From: Gautieria morchelliformis
Taxonomy: Eukaryota > Basidiomycota > Agaricomycetes > Gomphales > Gomphaceae
Assembly: GCA_015179125.1 (NCBI GenBank)
Contig: WHVA01000266.1
Coordinates: 1-64,000 of the forward strand
Direction: 5' to 3'
Length of the DNA: 64,000 nt
Made by a program: the position numbers and the translations under genes
Notes under the pieces: model-generated
The model's database searches: none
Told to the model about the DNA's origin: nothing
The model's input: only the letters and a program-made list of their open reading frames with translations
Part shown: piece after piece, positions 32,959 through 45,536 of the stretch
Layout of the letters: each line of letters begins with the position of its first letter
Position numbering within the stretch: position 1 is the stretch's first letter

Positions 32959-35160
32959 TGAGTCTGTGTTCATCACCGTGACTGAGTCCTGCACGTATAT
33001 ATCACACCTGCTAGAGACAGCGCTGGCAGTGAAATTCCCGTCAGCAAAGCGTTCACGTCTGGATTCTTTCATATGTGTCTTTTCAAAAATGTCTTCCAGT
33101 AGGTATTTAGCATGTTTTGCAACATTTTGAACATGTACCATAAAAATATTTGATGGCAAGAAGAAATAAAAACATGTTTTATTAGAGTCCGGTTCGACAC
33201 TAGTCAGCTCGCAACAATTCCTCACGTGGATGCATGGAATGAAGTAAGGTGCCTGTGCCTTCTCCAGGTCTGAGCATATGGGGATGTTCCTGCGTCTGAT
33301 CCTGCTCATGTTCGACATCCACCTCCTTGCGTGCAACTCCACCGATGACTGGAAAGTGAATGACATGCAAATACAGCTCTGTAAAACGGTTTCAATTGTA
33401 TGGGTCCATGAGACGCCATCCATTCTTGCACCATAGGAACAGTGGCGAGCGGCGCGAGTCAAACTATTCACATTCTCATATTGAATCCGCTGCGGGCGGA
33501 TGGCTTCGGACCATACTGGATGGATTGGAAGAAGGATACGTCGTCGAGCCTTGGGACTAGATGCGTTCTTTGTCTCAACGCGAAATGCATCAGAAAGATT
33601 TTATTCACATTTCGGATCCACGGAGCTCTAATATTAATAAGCGCTACCATTGAATAGATATCAGCTCAACACACCATTCAGTTGAGCTAATATCTATTGG
33701 TAGCAAAAATAATATTAGGTACGAGGTTCGTGATCCATCAGTGGCGTACCTAACATAGTTGGGCTGTCGAGAGCACGCAAAGCCATGTGCACGCATGCGT
33801 ACTCCCGGCCATTTCTCCAAACTTGAGCCGTGCATACTTTATCTATCTCACTTCAAGGCGAGTCGGGTTAATTTGTCAAAATCACAAATAAACTACGAGG
33901 GTGGAGGACTGTAACGAGCGGGTCAGGGTCAACTAGCAGGTCCATGGGGCTCTATGGTTTCGTAACGGGCGCCTTGATTTTGGACGGATACAGCGAATGT
34001 AATGACCGCTCGTTGCCAACCGATAGCCACAAAGGAGATGGTGAAATAATGCGTTTGGCCAGTCACGTGTCAGGTCGTGATCGCCATGTACCTCAGAAGG
34101 GGCGGGGAATTACATGGGCGCCAGCAAGGGTCAAAGGCTACGGCGGAGGCACAGACGCTAAGGGAGGAGAGGAGGTGAGCCCTTTGCAAGCACAGTTCCG
34201 GGTGCGGTGCTCCCCAGCCATCCATATACTGCCAGTGTCTGGGTCACGCTGCTCGTTGTAGCTATGTAGTCAGGCGTCGGCGTTGCATGTTTGTCTCAGT
34301 TTCGTGGGGTGACATTCTGATGTGCTCCTGTCTTCGCTCAGTATCCGGTCGATAACGCAATACAACACAATTCGATGAAGTTCGATGTGCTGTGTATCTG
34401 CATAATGACTTGCTTACAGGGTTTGACTGTGGATCCAACAGATTAGCTTGTTACAATATTCCAAGGGAGATGACATTATGATTCACAACATCTCATGCCT
34501 GCAAAAGTACGCAAGGGATCCAATACCGTATGTTCTTGCCAAGTCGCCTTCTCTTCATTCTGATATATCACTGCAAGTCCCAGATCCCCTCAATAGCTTC
34601 CTGGGCGCCGGGAGCAGTTCTACATCATAGTCACAGCTGATACACCGAATACCATGTCGTTGTGCGCCCTGTTGCAATTCGACCTCTTCCCGCGTCGTAC
34701 AGGACATGCTGCTAAAATGAGAGTCGACTCGTGTCTCCATATCCAGCAACAACGACACGAGCTGATATCTCTGCGGAGGTTATCCAACATACCTATAGAA
34801 TTACAGCCACATGCAAACTCTGGGCATTGAGCTGGACAGCCTAGATCTCTCATATCATCTCGCATCCTTGTGTTCTCATCTTCATAAGTTCATAAGTAAG
34901 GCACTGGAGATGCGTCATCTTAATACGCATCAGTGAGTTGTATCGCAGTTGGCTTTCAGGTTGGTGTTACGCTGACACCGCACTGTGATCAATGAGGGCC
35001 AAGTGTGCCTACATGACACGTTTAAGTGCACATATCTGATGCTTCTACGTTGTATCACTAACTTTTAATTCTTTCCATATGATATTCGTCTATCAGATCA
35101 TTCCGCCTTCCAAACTTTGCCAAGTTACGACACTGATATAGGATGCTACGAATATCTGTT
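32959..35160. other. Unassigned region
   Basis: A 216-residue minus-strand frame (32821-33471) overlaps the P450 3' end and has no motif I recognise. The rest is AT-rich without recognisable coding. Contains the 91-bp hairpin at 33628-33718. Confidence 0.4.
33628..33718. repeat. 91-bp palindrome
   Basis: Arms start CTAATATTA and end TAATATTAG; AATAGATAT, GCTACC and AGCTCAAC recur inverted. It may be a tiny MITE, but I see no clear target duplication. Confidence 0.6.
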
Positions 35161-35165
35161 TAGTG

Positions 35166-35330
35166 TCTTCCGGGCTTGGGCCTAGGCCCGGGCTGAGCCC
35201 GAGCCCAGCCCTAAAAAGCCCGAGCCCGGCCCGGCCCAGGCTTCCAAAAGCCCGAGGAGCAGGGCCGGGCTTCGTTTTCATAAGCCCTGAGCCCGGCCCT
35301 TAAGCCCGGGCTTTTGGGTGGGGGTGGGTA
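35166..35330. repeat. GC-rich subterminal repeats of hAT element 1
   Basis: Dense GCCCGGGC/GAGCCCGG motifs on both strands, typical of subterminal transposase-binding arrays in fungal hAT elements, just upstream of the hAT gene. A TAGTG near 35161 may be the element end. Confidence 0.55.
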
Positions 35331-35340
35331 TTAGTATTTA

Positions 35341-37580
35341 ATGCAGCGACTTGCGTCGCTGCATACTATTGAATCTACTACTCTTCATAAGTTGCCCATG
35401 CCGCGTGTCATCGACAGCTCCGACGAGGAAATCCAGGAAATGGGCCCTCTGCCATTTAAAAGCAGTTCGGGCCGCGTGGTGAAGCCAAGCGCGGCGCTTC
35501 TGGATCCGAGTAATGCCGCGAAAGTCCCAGGCCAGCCTCACGGCACTAGGAGGCTGGGGGAAGCAGAGGAACCTAAAAGGAAGAAACCCAAACCTACCAT
35601 TGCCAAACCTACCGGTAAGCAAAAGGACAAGGAGGTTCCAGTGCCTGTCCCCGCCCCGGGTGTGTGACGTGATATTATGATTATATTGGGTTTATTAATA
35701 AGTACACCTAATTCAGTTTCAGCTGATCCAGCCTTACCCCCGGCAACTATCACTCAGGACAACACCCGGAAGGGTGGCTGAAAGATTTAGATGGTATTGA
35801 GGTCTTACCCGACAATTCAAAAATTTCCAAGGAATGTACCTTAGATATACAGTTCTTTTTTGAGAACCGGCGCCAGGAAGAAGGCAAGAAAATCATGGAC
35901 TGCAAGCTGTGTCGGTGCGTCACCGTGCGTGTGGGCGGTCATGGCAGCCTCCCGGAATCTCATCATCACTGACTTTGTCCGAACCCAGAAAACATGATCG
36001 GTCTAAGGTCAGTTTTGTGAATGATGTCAGCACCCTGCGACGCCACCTCCAGTCGATGCATGAGGTGATTTTTTAGTCCATCCAAAATTCCCATTAGATA
36101 TTTAACTACCCATTTAGGGAAAATACCAAGAGTGGTGTTCTAAGACTGGGTTTACCAACAAACTGCCGAATGCGGTTAGGCAAGCCAGGCTTGCGCAGAA
36201 CAGCGTACTGACAACACACTTTGGACCGGCTCCCTCCCGAGTGATGGAAGCAGGCTGTAGCTCTGTATACCGATGAGACGTTTGTCCAGCTCGCAGTAGA
36301 GTGGATGATTGCGACCGATCAGGTATGTTCGTCATATTATCACTTGTATTCATTGACTTATATTATGTGCATAGCCTATGGCGGTGTTTGATAACCCGTG
36401 ATTCGAAGAAATGCTCGAAATGGCATCTCGTGCCAAGGAGAAACTCAAGCTTCCTGGCCACAAGCTGGCCCACAGCAAAGTCTTAGAGCTATTCCAGGGT
36501 CATTTGCGTGATCTCAAGAGAAGATTTAAGGTGAGTACAGACACCTATTCTGTAACCAATGTAACTACAACTCGCGGACCAGGGCACCGATATTCGAGGT
36601 TTGATCTCCTGCACATGTGACGCATGGCAGGCCTCGAATGTCGATGGGTATTTTTCCGTAACCTGTCACTGGCTTGAAAAGGATTTGGGAGGTATAATGA
36701 GTCTCCAGAATTCTCTTGTTGGTTTTGTACGTGTCAACGGCGGCCATTCAGGTAAGCGGCTTGGACAAGTCCTGTTCAAAGTCTTAGACTGTGTTGGGGC
36801 TGTCCATAAGGTATGTTCCATGCCATTACCCTCTCTCTAACCGACAGCCTATTCCTTTAGATCGGGTGGGTGACCTGTGATAGCGCCTCTAATAATACCA
36901 CGATGATGGAGGAGTTGGCCTGGTGCATCAAGGAGCGCACAGGACAATCGTTCTGCCCAGTAGAACGACACATCCGGTATGTGCTTTTCTTTTTAACAAG
37001 TTATTTACATTTAACTATTGGTTATAGCTGTCTCGTGCACTCCATCAATCTTGCAACGCAAGCCCTTCTTGCCACGCACTCACACTCCCCACATTACAAT
37101 GCGGATAAGCCTGACGATCACATCCCAGACACCGAGGCATTGAAACGAGATGCTGTTGGACTTATCCGTGCAATTTGTGTCAAGGTATGTACACCCATTG
37201 CAGACTGTCCATGGGTACATTCTAACAACCATTCCTATAAGCAGGAGCGGTCTTCAGCCAAACGCAAGGAAGTATACCGTATGCTCCAGGTCCAAAACCA
37301 GGTCAAGCAGCCGACCACCCTCTTACTCGACATGGTTGTACGCTGGTCATCCACGTATATCATGCTCGACAGAGCATATCGCAACAAAGAGGTGTGTACT
37401 CACTACCAGTATATATCCATATGTACAAACGTGACCCTGTAGCATGTCAACCGGTTCGTGCTCGAAATCGCACACCTTGAGAAGGATCACATGAAGTCCC
37501 TGAAACTCATGAAGCTGTCACTTACCCCAGGAGAATGGGACTCGGTGAAGGCCTTTATACAGCTCCTTCGAGTAAGTTTG
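35341..37580 (+). pseudogene. hAT transposase 1, multi-exon, 3'-truncated
   Basis: Starts MPRVIDSSDEEIQ (35398; an upstream ATG at 35341 is in frame). After a basic linker and an intron comes a BED finger: CKLC (about 35906) and LRRHLQSMHE (about 36040). Catalytic RNase H-fold blocks follow: CTCDAWQASNVDGYF (first aspartate 36619), GWVTCDSASNNTTMMEEL (second aspartate 36879), RCLVHSINLATQAL, and LLDMVVRWSSTYIML. Introns of about 50-70 bases separate them. The C-terminal dimerisation domain is missing because LTR B and Copia 2 sequences begin at 37632. One frame change lies between the linker and the BED finger. Confidence 0.83.
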
Positions 37581-37631
37581 TCCTGGCTATCAACTAAGTC
37601 AGTTCTAAGCATCTCCCCTGTATCAGTTTGC

Positions 37632-37952
37632 TGATGCATCTTCGTTACCTTAGCCTTCGAACTACTTTCTGCGCTGTTGGCGAAGGGCTCCTAAGGAGCA
37701 CCTTCGCCAGTGAAGGGACCGTCGAAACTTAGGCAGCCCTTCCGCAATATCTTGCATGTTGCGTCGTCATGTACTGCAAGCTGTTTCGCTACGACTGTAG
37801 ACAGGGCGAGCCCCGTTCGGGCAACCCCTTTGTTTCGTGAACATTCATCGGTTCACTTATTCGCCGAAGGGCATACTTATTCGCACAAGTTATTCGGGCA
37901 TTCGTTGTGTTCACTAATACACGATATTAACGCCTAAAAGCCAATATTGACA
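37632..37952 (-). repeat. LTR family B, 5' part, reversed
   Basis: Reverse complement of the first 320 bases of the LTR B consensus, ending CCAATATTGACA at 37952, directly against Copia 2. Confidence 0.8.
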
Positions 37953-39963
37953 CACACTTGCCCATTGACGAGCCCCGCCGTTCAAGAAGGAACACAGCCC
38001 AAGTTGACTACCACCAGCTTCATGACCCATTTTTCAGGCCATGCCCACCACCAGACCTCAATTCGGACCCTGACGGGGGCGCAGCAATAATTGCATCCAT
38101 CATCGAGGCCCTGGAATTCGTCCACGACGGACCAATCCCTGTCAGCAGCAACACGCCATCATCTGGTACCATTGAGATAGCTCTGAATGCGACGATCAAG
38201 GATGACAGAGTCCCAAGAACCTTCGCAGAAGCAATGCGACGATCTGATAGCCAACTATGGAAAGAATCGACAGACACTGAAATACAAGCGCTTCTAATGG
38301 AACATGGGAACTGGTAAAACTACCACCGGGAGAAAATATCAAGATGGGTGTTCCGAATTAAGCTCCACTCGGACGGATCCCTGGACAAGTACAAGAGCCA
38401 TCTAGTGGCAAAAGGGTATACCCAACGGCCAGGTATTGACTACAATGAGGTTTTTGCTCCCACAGCTAGATGAGCCACCTTGCGTACTATACTGGCGCAA
38501 GGAGCACTTCAAGGAGCGCACATTGAGTAAGTAGACATCTCGAACGCCTATCTTAATGGAGTACTAGGTGACGATGCAAATATATACATGGATCAGCTGG
38601 AGGGATACCACCAAGGAGGTGAAAACTGGGTATGTAAACTGAAGAGAGGAATCTATGGTCTCAAACAAAGCGGGAGACTGTGGTACGAGAGGCTTGGGGC
38701 CTCACTGGAAAGCATAAGCTTCAAACGTCTCCAATCCGACCCGAGCGTTTACATTTGGGCCAGCGGCACCACAAAGATTGTCATCCCTGTTTTCGTTGAC
38801 GATCTAACCCTAGTATCGAACTCCAAACAGGATCTCGACCGAGTAAAGAACGAACTCGCCAAGATATTCAAGTTGAAGGACCTAGGAGAAACGACATCGC
38901 TATTGGGAGTGGAAGTAAACTACAACCGCTTGAAAAGGACGCTGAAACTATTGCAAAAACAATACATGCAAGACATCCTAAACTGTTTTCACATGATGGA
39001 GTGTCGCCCAGTTTCGACACCCATGAATCCCGGCCTGAACTTGAGTTCAGCGATGGGTCCATCAACCCCAGAAGAAGTCGAATAAATGCAGAACACACCG
39101 TACCTAAATGCAGTCGGCACGCTGAATTATCTCGCTATAGCGACTCGCCCCGACATCGCATACGCCGTCGGATGTCTTGCCCGTTTCAACTCGAACCCCG
39201 GTCCCGCCCATTGGGCGGGCCATGAAGCACCTGCTGCGTTACTTGAAAGGAACCATGGATCTAGCACTCACCTTCGCCCCCAACGACTCGACTGAGACGT
39301 TCCAAACGTGAACGGATGCTGATCACTGCGGGAACTTAGATAATGGCAGGTCGACCTCCGGATTCCTCACAAAGATAGGGACAGGAGCTATCAGTTGGGC
39401 TAGCAAACTGCAAAACATTGTCACCCTCTCCACAACGGAAGCAGAGTTCGTAGTGGCAACCCTAGCCGGAACTGAAATCATGTGGTTACGGAACCTGTTC
39501 GATGAACTCGACTCAAAGATCGAGAAGCCGTCCTACCTCTACATAGACAACCAGTCCACCTTATCCGTAGTGAAAAACCCTGAGCACCATGGCCATATGA
39601 AACACCTTGACCTTAGATTCTTCTGGTTATGGGAGAAAGTCGCACAGAAAATAATTCAAGTGAAGTACGTACCCACGAAGGATATGCTGGCGGACCTCTT
39701 AACAAAAGCATTTCCCCATGAGGCGATGGAGCAGCATAGGCATGCCATGGGACTTTTCTAACTGGGAGATTGCCTGCGTCAGGGGGGTGTGTCGTTATCT
39801 GTCAATTAGTCAGCTCCCAGTAGCTACATAGCGGCTGAGTTTGAAGTTGGAACCTTACTCATTGATTCCACCTTCGAACTCAGGTACGTGCACGCTGTCA
39901 TCCTATGTAGAAGATAATAGGGAACTTACTCATTGATTCCACCTTCGAACTCAGGATCTGACA
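37953..39963 (+). mobile_element. Copia element 2, 3' part
   Basis: Covers the proline-rich linker, reverse transcriptase (KRGIYGLKQSGRLWYERL; VFVDDLTLVSNS), RNase H (TLSTTEAEFV; KYVPTKDMLADLLTKAF) and a 3' LTR. Very close to Copia 1 in protein sequence, so it is the same family. LTR, gag and integrase of the 5' side are absent. Several breaks; fossil. Confidence 0.85.
39790..39963 (+). repeat. 3' LTR of Copia 2
   Basis: 174 bp from TGTCGTTATC to GATCTGACA, the same length and plan as the Copia 1 LTR, with two copies of a unit ending CTTCGAACTCAG. A GGGGGGTG tract precedes it. Confidence 0.8.
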
Positions 39964-40290
39964 CTAACGTCCTTCCTGTCGCCCGCCTGCCTCACTTACC
40001 CTTTCTCTCCGTTCTCCACAGGGCGTCCTCCATCTCACCACCCACCGCATCACATTCCACGCGTCCCTCCTCCCATTCGACGACACCGAAGCCCTGTACG
40101 CCGCCCCCGGTCTCAGCACCAGCGCCAGCGCCTCCTCCATAACCAGCCTTAGCTCCGACCTCGCCAACCCCATGCCCACGCCCAGCAACAGCACCGGCAG
40201 CCCGCGTTCCTATATAGGGCCCGGCTCACAGGCACGATGGGACCGCCACTGCGTCCTGCACGCCGGCACTGCGGTCATGGGCGGGAATGC
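39964..40290 (+). pseudogene. GRAM-like domain fragment of a host gene
   Basis: After an apparent 3' splice site (CTCCACAG, about 40020) the frame reads GVLHLTTHRITFHASLL, a pattern seen in GRAM/PH-type domains such as those of fungal sterol glucosyltransferases, then a serine-rich loop. GC content is host-like. It begins right at the Copia 2 LTR and ends without a partner. The family assignment rests on one short block. Confidence 0.4.
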
Positions 40291-40459
40291 CGGCATGACC
40301 GGCCGTGGGTGGGGCTTTTCTTCTTTTTCTTTATGTTTTATTATGTGCGCCTTACGTATCTACCGATGTCCCCGGGACATTTCTCCAACTGATGTGTGCA
40401 TGCTGATGTGGTGACCCTGACAACGCTGACTCACATTGCGCTGCTGATGTACCTAATTG

Positions 40460-42823
40460 GACTGATGTATGCCAGGTAAGAACGATTCAAACTGAATGGT
40501 TCTGTCTTAATTGTCATATCAGGGGATTTATGTCATTGAATGCCCTGAATTTCAACATGCTGCTTCTGCTTTGGGAAACCCTCACTGAGAAAGACATCCA
40601 ACATCGTACAACAATCTGGTCATGAATAGTGAGGGCATGGGAGACTCAATTTGAAGAACTCAAGGAAGAATTACAGGTGTGCCCCAACATATTACTGATA
40701 TCCATACTCTCATACAGGCTTAGTATGTGGCCGGGAAATTTCACAACGGATGGATGGGTGGGACAATAAGTCTATGCATGTGTACATTGCAGTAACCGCT
40801 CACTACCTATGATGGTCAATATGTCTGTCCTACCTCAAAAACTATACAAGGAATGCTGGAAATGTATACAGAATTTGCAGGATTTTTACCAATTCCAGGC
40901 CGCCCCTTTGGTCAGAATCTCATGAAGGGGCTCATGTTTGTTACTGATCATGCAGGAATCACTGACAAGGTATGTTTTGATGGAGATGGCTACAGCCAGT
41001 GACAATCTATTATCACACTAGATTGGGTTTATTACAACAGATGGTGTCTCAAATATGGCAGCAATGGTACAAGACTTCAAGGTTCTCCTGAGGAACCTGT
41101 TTATTGACTTCGAGAGTGAAGAGCAGTACATTGTGTATGTAATTTTATCTGGTTATTTTACTTACATCCTGATTGCCAGCTTAGGTGTTTCCCCCACCAA
41201 CTTCATGCTTCAGTTACAATGATGCTTCATGGGTGTACTAGTGAAGTTGCACTACAGAACACTACTAATGAGTTTGAAGCCCTTGAGAGGAACCTGAGAA
41301 TCCTGACACACAAACCATGGTGGACGCACTTCAGCAAGACCCTGTGGCAATTGCATGAAATATTATCAATAATGTGAGGGCACCGCAGTTACATCATGAG
41401 CAATTTAAAGAGGTCATTGAATATGGTAATTGATGGTCTCGGTGGGAAGACAAAGACAGGCATAAGTATAGCCTTCCAGTCTAAGCTCTACTTCATGACA
41501 GTCCACTTTGCTGGGATTCAACAGACATTATGTTGGAACAGTTTTTATTCCTTCAAGCAAAGTGACTAGTTAAGTTTGCTAGCAAACACTAATGTACACT
41601 CTCAAGCCAATCCAAGTATATCTTAACCCTGGCATCATCAACAAGCTCTTCAAGAATATACTTACACCACATGAGTGGAAAGTACTGGAAAGCATCAAGG
41701 AGATGCTGGAGGTATACACACTATTCTCATCAAAACAACACTCTTCAATGATTTCATGATACCAGCCTACACATGCACTACAGTCGGTAATGTGCTCGGA
41801 GTCCATGCCTGTGCTTGCCTGTGTTGTCCCAGCATTCGATTGAGTGCTTGGTCACGTATGCATGAGCAACCTGCAAAATCACATCTCAGACCAATGCTTC
41901 AAGCTGGCATTGACAAGCTGTGCAGTCAGTACAATGATGCTTGTTTTTCGAAGTACTCGATCGTTTGCATAGGTATTCTCTTGTCCTTGTTTTTGTGGAA
42001 CATTTCTTGGCTAACTGTGCCTCAGTTCTTCATTTAGCTCTTCATTTGCGATGGCTTGAAGAAAATTGGCCAGAACACCATGTAGTATATGCCAAATGAG
42101 TGATAAAGAAAGAGGTAATAACTCTGACTATTTGGAATCCATGAACTACTCATTAACTCCACAATATTATTAGCTTAAACAGTATCATGAGAATCACCTT
42201 GATGCCCAACAATCGCATGATACACTGAAGCACCATTCACCATTGAAGAATGCATTTAATATTGTGTTCAGCAAAGGTGTGTCGCATCATACCACTGGTT
42301 GGCCCCAGCACACACCCTCTGTTGATGAGGAGTTCAACTCATATTACCACGCACCAAACTGGCCTGATATCTATTCCCTTGACCTTGTCAGTTGGTGGGA
42401 TGTAAGCACCTAATATTGTGTGCTACAAGCAAACTAATACTATTATCAGCATCACAAAGACCACTACCCCACCCTCTTTCTCATGTTGCTCGATTACCTC
42501 CCAGTGCAGGCATCATCTGTGCCATCAGAGAGAGCCTTCTCCTCCAGAGCTGAGACAGATACATGTCACAGAAACCAAATCACCCCAGACCTTATGGGGA
42601 AGCTTCAGATGCTGAAATTCCCACTTAGGCAAGCGCAACTGGACTTCACCACAGGCTGAAAGTGCGATGAAAAGGATCTAGAGTTAGAAAATGACTGTGA
42701 GGACAGAAGGGCACAGACACTTAGCAGTCATGTGAAAAACCAGAGGCTTCAGAACCCAGTGGTGGAAATTAGTAGTGAACAGGACAGAGACAATGGCCTA
42801 TCATCTGGATTTGATGGGTAGGG
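40460..42823 (+). pseudogene. hAT transposase 2, decayed
   Basis: Pieces in several frames: LLLWETLTEKDIQHRTTI, RAWETQFEELKEELQ, GFITTDGVSNMAAMVQDF (second-aspartate block), FPHQLHASV, NKLFKNILTPHEWKVLESIKEML, and a C-terminal dimerisation block SWWDHHKDHYPTLFLMLLDYLP with SSVPSERAFSSRA (about 42400-42560), followed by an acidic tail to about 42823. The C-terminal block is diagnostic of hAT. Different subfamily from hAT 1. Many breaks, clearly old. Confidence 0.75.
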
Positions 42824-43683
42824 TAGAAAATGATGCAAAATACTTAATTTTATGGGTTATTAATGATATAATATGTGAAATAACAAAGAGCCTCCCACCT
42901 TGCTTTCCTCAGGTCTCCACCTTGAGATCTGAAAAGAGAGATGGGAGGCTGAGCAGTGCAGAGCACACCACACTCAGGCATGGCCACATGCCTCTGTGAA
43001 GGCATATCTTGTGCCCACATTTGAGCAGAGTGATAGTCCCAGTGCCAGCCCAGATGCTGTAAGGCAGTGGAATCTAGAGTGGAGCATCAAAGTGAGAGAT
43101 CAGAGGGATAGATGAACATGTACAGCATAGCAGTGTCATAGTGCAAGAGCTGTCCTTTCCACGAGATGCTGCCATGCCTCTGCAGTGAGCCTGCATGTGA
43201 CGGAGTACCATGGGACACTTCAGTTGAGAGCACTCCAAGCCTTTGTTGCTGATGTCCATACCACGTCATGCTGACAGGCTTGCTTGGGATGAAATCCATT
43301 CCGAGCCTTGCTCCTGTCTAGGTGGGATCTGCAACCTCAATTCACTCTGGACACAGGCCTTCTCCGATTCACTGTCCCAGTTGCATGCTATGGCACCACA
43401 TTCCAGGAAAGGACAACAGTGCAGTCCAGAGGGTATGGAGACGGCAAGGACTTAAACCAAACCTCAGCAACACTAGTCTGTCACATGCACATGTATGTGA
43501 AATGATATTGATTACAATATCTAATAGAGAGTATATGTTGGTAAGAATTATTAGCTTTGGCTGATTCCAGCAACAATGCAAATTATGAAATTATCATGTG
43601 AATTTACTAAGTATAACACATCCACTTGTGCCCACCATAAGCACTAATTGCAGGACTACGCTAAGAACATAATATAATAAACC
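42824..43683. other. Unassigned region
   Basis: AT-rich start, then mixed sequence; no domain recognised on either strand. Confidence 0.4.
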
Positions 43684-43699
43684 CTATCCCTCCCTCGAC

Positions 43700-44622
43700 A
43701 TTCTAGGGTCTCCCTGCTGACACCATGATAGATCCTGCAGCCACCTAGCACCCCAACCTGGGCTCACCCTTCCACCCCCCTCCAGCAATGAACGACCCCT
43801 GGCGCCAAAAGCATGCAAGACACATGAAGAATTCACTACATGTGATCTCGACCACCTTCTAGCCACCATGCTGGTTGTCAACCCATACATGGCGCCACGC
43901 ATGAAGATAGGCAAAAGGTGGAGAGAAGTCACAACAATGGTGCAAGAGAAGGGGTTCTGCCAGAACTGGGGGGTGGACACTTTGAACAAGGTGTCCTCTA
44001 TGATTACATGGGTAGAGGTATGTGTTCACAAAATCTTGCTGTTGATGCCACTGATCTGTATAGGGGGGGAAGTCCACATGGTCACCACTGGGGAGAGTGC
44101 TGGAGAAAGACACAGTCACCTTTGTGGGACTGTGTGGAAAACTGGATGCTGTTCAGCACTCGAAGATCCAGGCCAAGGATAAGCTCAAGCAACAGAAAGA
44201 GTACACTAAGGAGGTAACTTTTTTTTTTTCCTTTCCGTTGCTATGTTACATACTAATTAAACGCATCAAGCAGGCACAGAAAATGTCATGTACAGCAGGG
44301 GAAGGGTCATAGGAAGGTGAAGCGCATGTGATCATCCTGGGCTGATGATAGTGGCAAGGAAAATCAGGTTGATGAGGACAACAAGCATGGTGTTTCCAGC
44401 ACTGAGAGCAAAAAGAGGATGCAACTCATGAGGATGAGTCACATCAATTGAGTGCATGAAACGGCGAGGGTGGCCAGGATGCTTGAGAAAAGTGAGGAGC
44501 GGGAGGAGCAGAGGGAGAAGGTGATGGAAACCTTCCATTCAAGCCTTCTGGAATGGCAGGACAGGGCTCTGGCCATCTAGGAAAGGATGGCCACTGCGCT
44601 CCTGGCCTCAGGGGGGGTTACT
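43700..44622 (+). pseudogene. Myb/SANT-like helical protein gene, probable transposon accessory
   Basis: A proline-rich N-terminus leads to DLDHLLATMLVVNPYMAPRM with RWREVTTMVQEKGF, a helical DNA-binding-like module seen in lineage-expanded Agaricomycete proteins. Across an intron (about 44016-44061) it continues GRVLEKDTVTFVGLCGKLDAV and a K/Q-rich coiled coil. The C-terminal part (EKSEERGEQREKVMETFHSS) is again coiled coil. In-frame stops interrupt the last third. PIF/Harbinger elements encode a Myb/SANT-like protein besides the transposase, and a Harbinger transposase fragment lies 0.9 kb downstream on the other strand, so I infer a pair. Confidence 0.45.
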
Positions 44623-44714
44623 TAAGTAAACTCAGGGGCTTGTTTTTTTTGGCATAGAATTAATTGTTTTTAATTGTTTTTCATATTGTTCCATGCAATT
44701 AAAATACCTAACAC

Positions 44715-44838
44715 GTGTTCTGATGCATCAGAACGCACCTTCTCCACGCATCAGAACCCCCTTCTCCATGCATCAGAACATACCTTCTCTATACATCAGA
44801 ACACCTTCTCTATGGGCCAGAATGCACCTTCTCCATGA
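44715..44838 (+). repeat. Minisatellite, about 23-bp unit
   Basis: Five to six units of the type CATCAGAAC-CACCTTCTCCATG. The first is part of the 18-bp palindrome GTTCTGATGCATCAGAAC. Confidence 0.75.
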
Positions 44839-45066
44839 TAGGTCGGGGGGGGGACATCCATATTGTTCAGACGTTTGATTGAGCACAACACAGGCCCACG
44901 CATTGGTGAGTAGGACTGCCACTTGGTATAGCAAACCACACGGATTGCCAAGGATCTTGTGCTTCCAGTAACAGTGGAATTAAAGCCAATCTTGCAAGAT
45001 AAGTCCAAAACCATGTTCTCCTGAGATGCAGACACCTCCCATTGCCGTATTCCACGCACACTCTTC

Positions 45067-45450
45067 CACTAGATGCAAGTCACTGTTTGTTTACCATAAC
45101 CTATGGCAACAAATAGTGAAAAACGAGGAAATCTTGTAATAATTTGAAACTATGGCAAATGGTGAAGAATAATTTCTTTTTGTCTACAATTTAAAACATC
45201 AAGAAAATATGAATAAAGGCAAATAATAATCTCTTGCATATTCTGCGGTGAATAGGAATATTTTGTCACAATTTATTTCTTATAAATGTTCATCTGTGTT
45301 TATTCAGATTTTCTTGATGTGTTAAATTGTAAACAAAAAGAAAGTATTCTTCACCATTTGCCATAGTTTCAAATTATTACAAGATTTCCTCTTTTTTTCA
45401 CTATTTGTTGCCATAGGTTATGGTAAACAAACAGTGACTTGCATGTAGTG
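45067..45450. mobile_element. Palindromic CACTA MITE, 384 bp, TSD TTC
   Basis: Ends CACTAGATGCAAGTCACTG and, reversed, CACTACATGCAAGTCACTG; the arms are inverted copies over about 150 bp around an AT-rich centre. TTC occurs immediately on both sides (45064-45066, 45451-45453), the 3-bp duplication expected for CACTA. No coding capacity. It lies between the Myb-like gene and the Harbinger transposase fragment. Confidence 0.88.
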
Positions 45451-45536
45451 TTCCCATGTCAAAGTATCCCCACCACTGAATGGACTCAGGAGATAGGGGC
45501 TGACCAAATAGGCCGAGTCCCATACACCTGAAAGAA

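Noticed and set aside
32821-33471. 216-residue minus-strand open frame
   Set aside because: Overlaps the last P450 exon antisense and shows no recognisable domain; I cannot support a gene.
44715-44838. CRISPR-like array of short repeats
   Set aside because: Units are directly tandem with degenerate copies and no unique spacers of even length, in a eukaryotic transposon-rich context.
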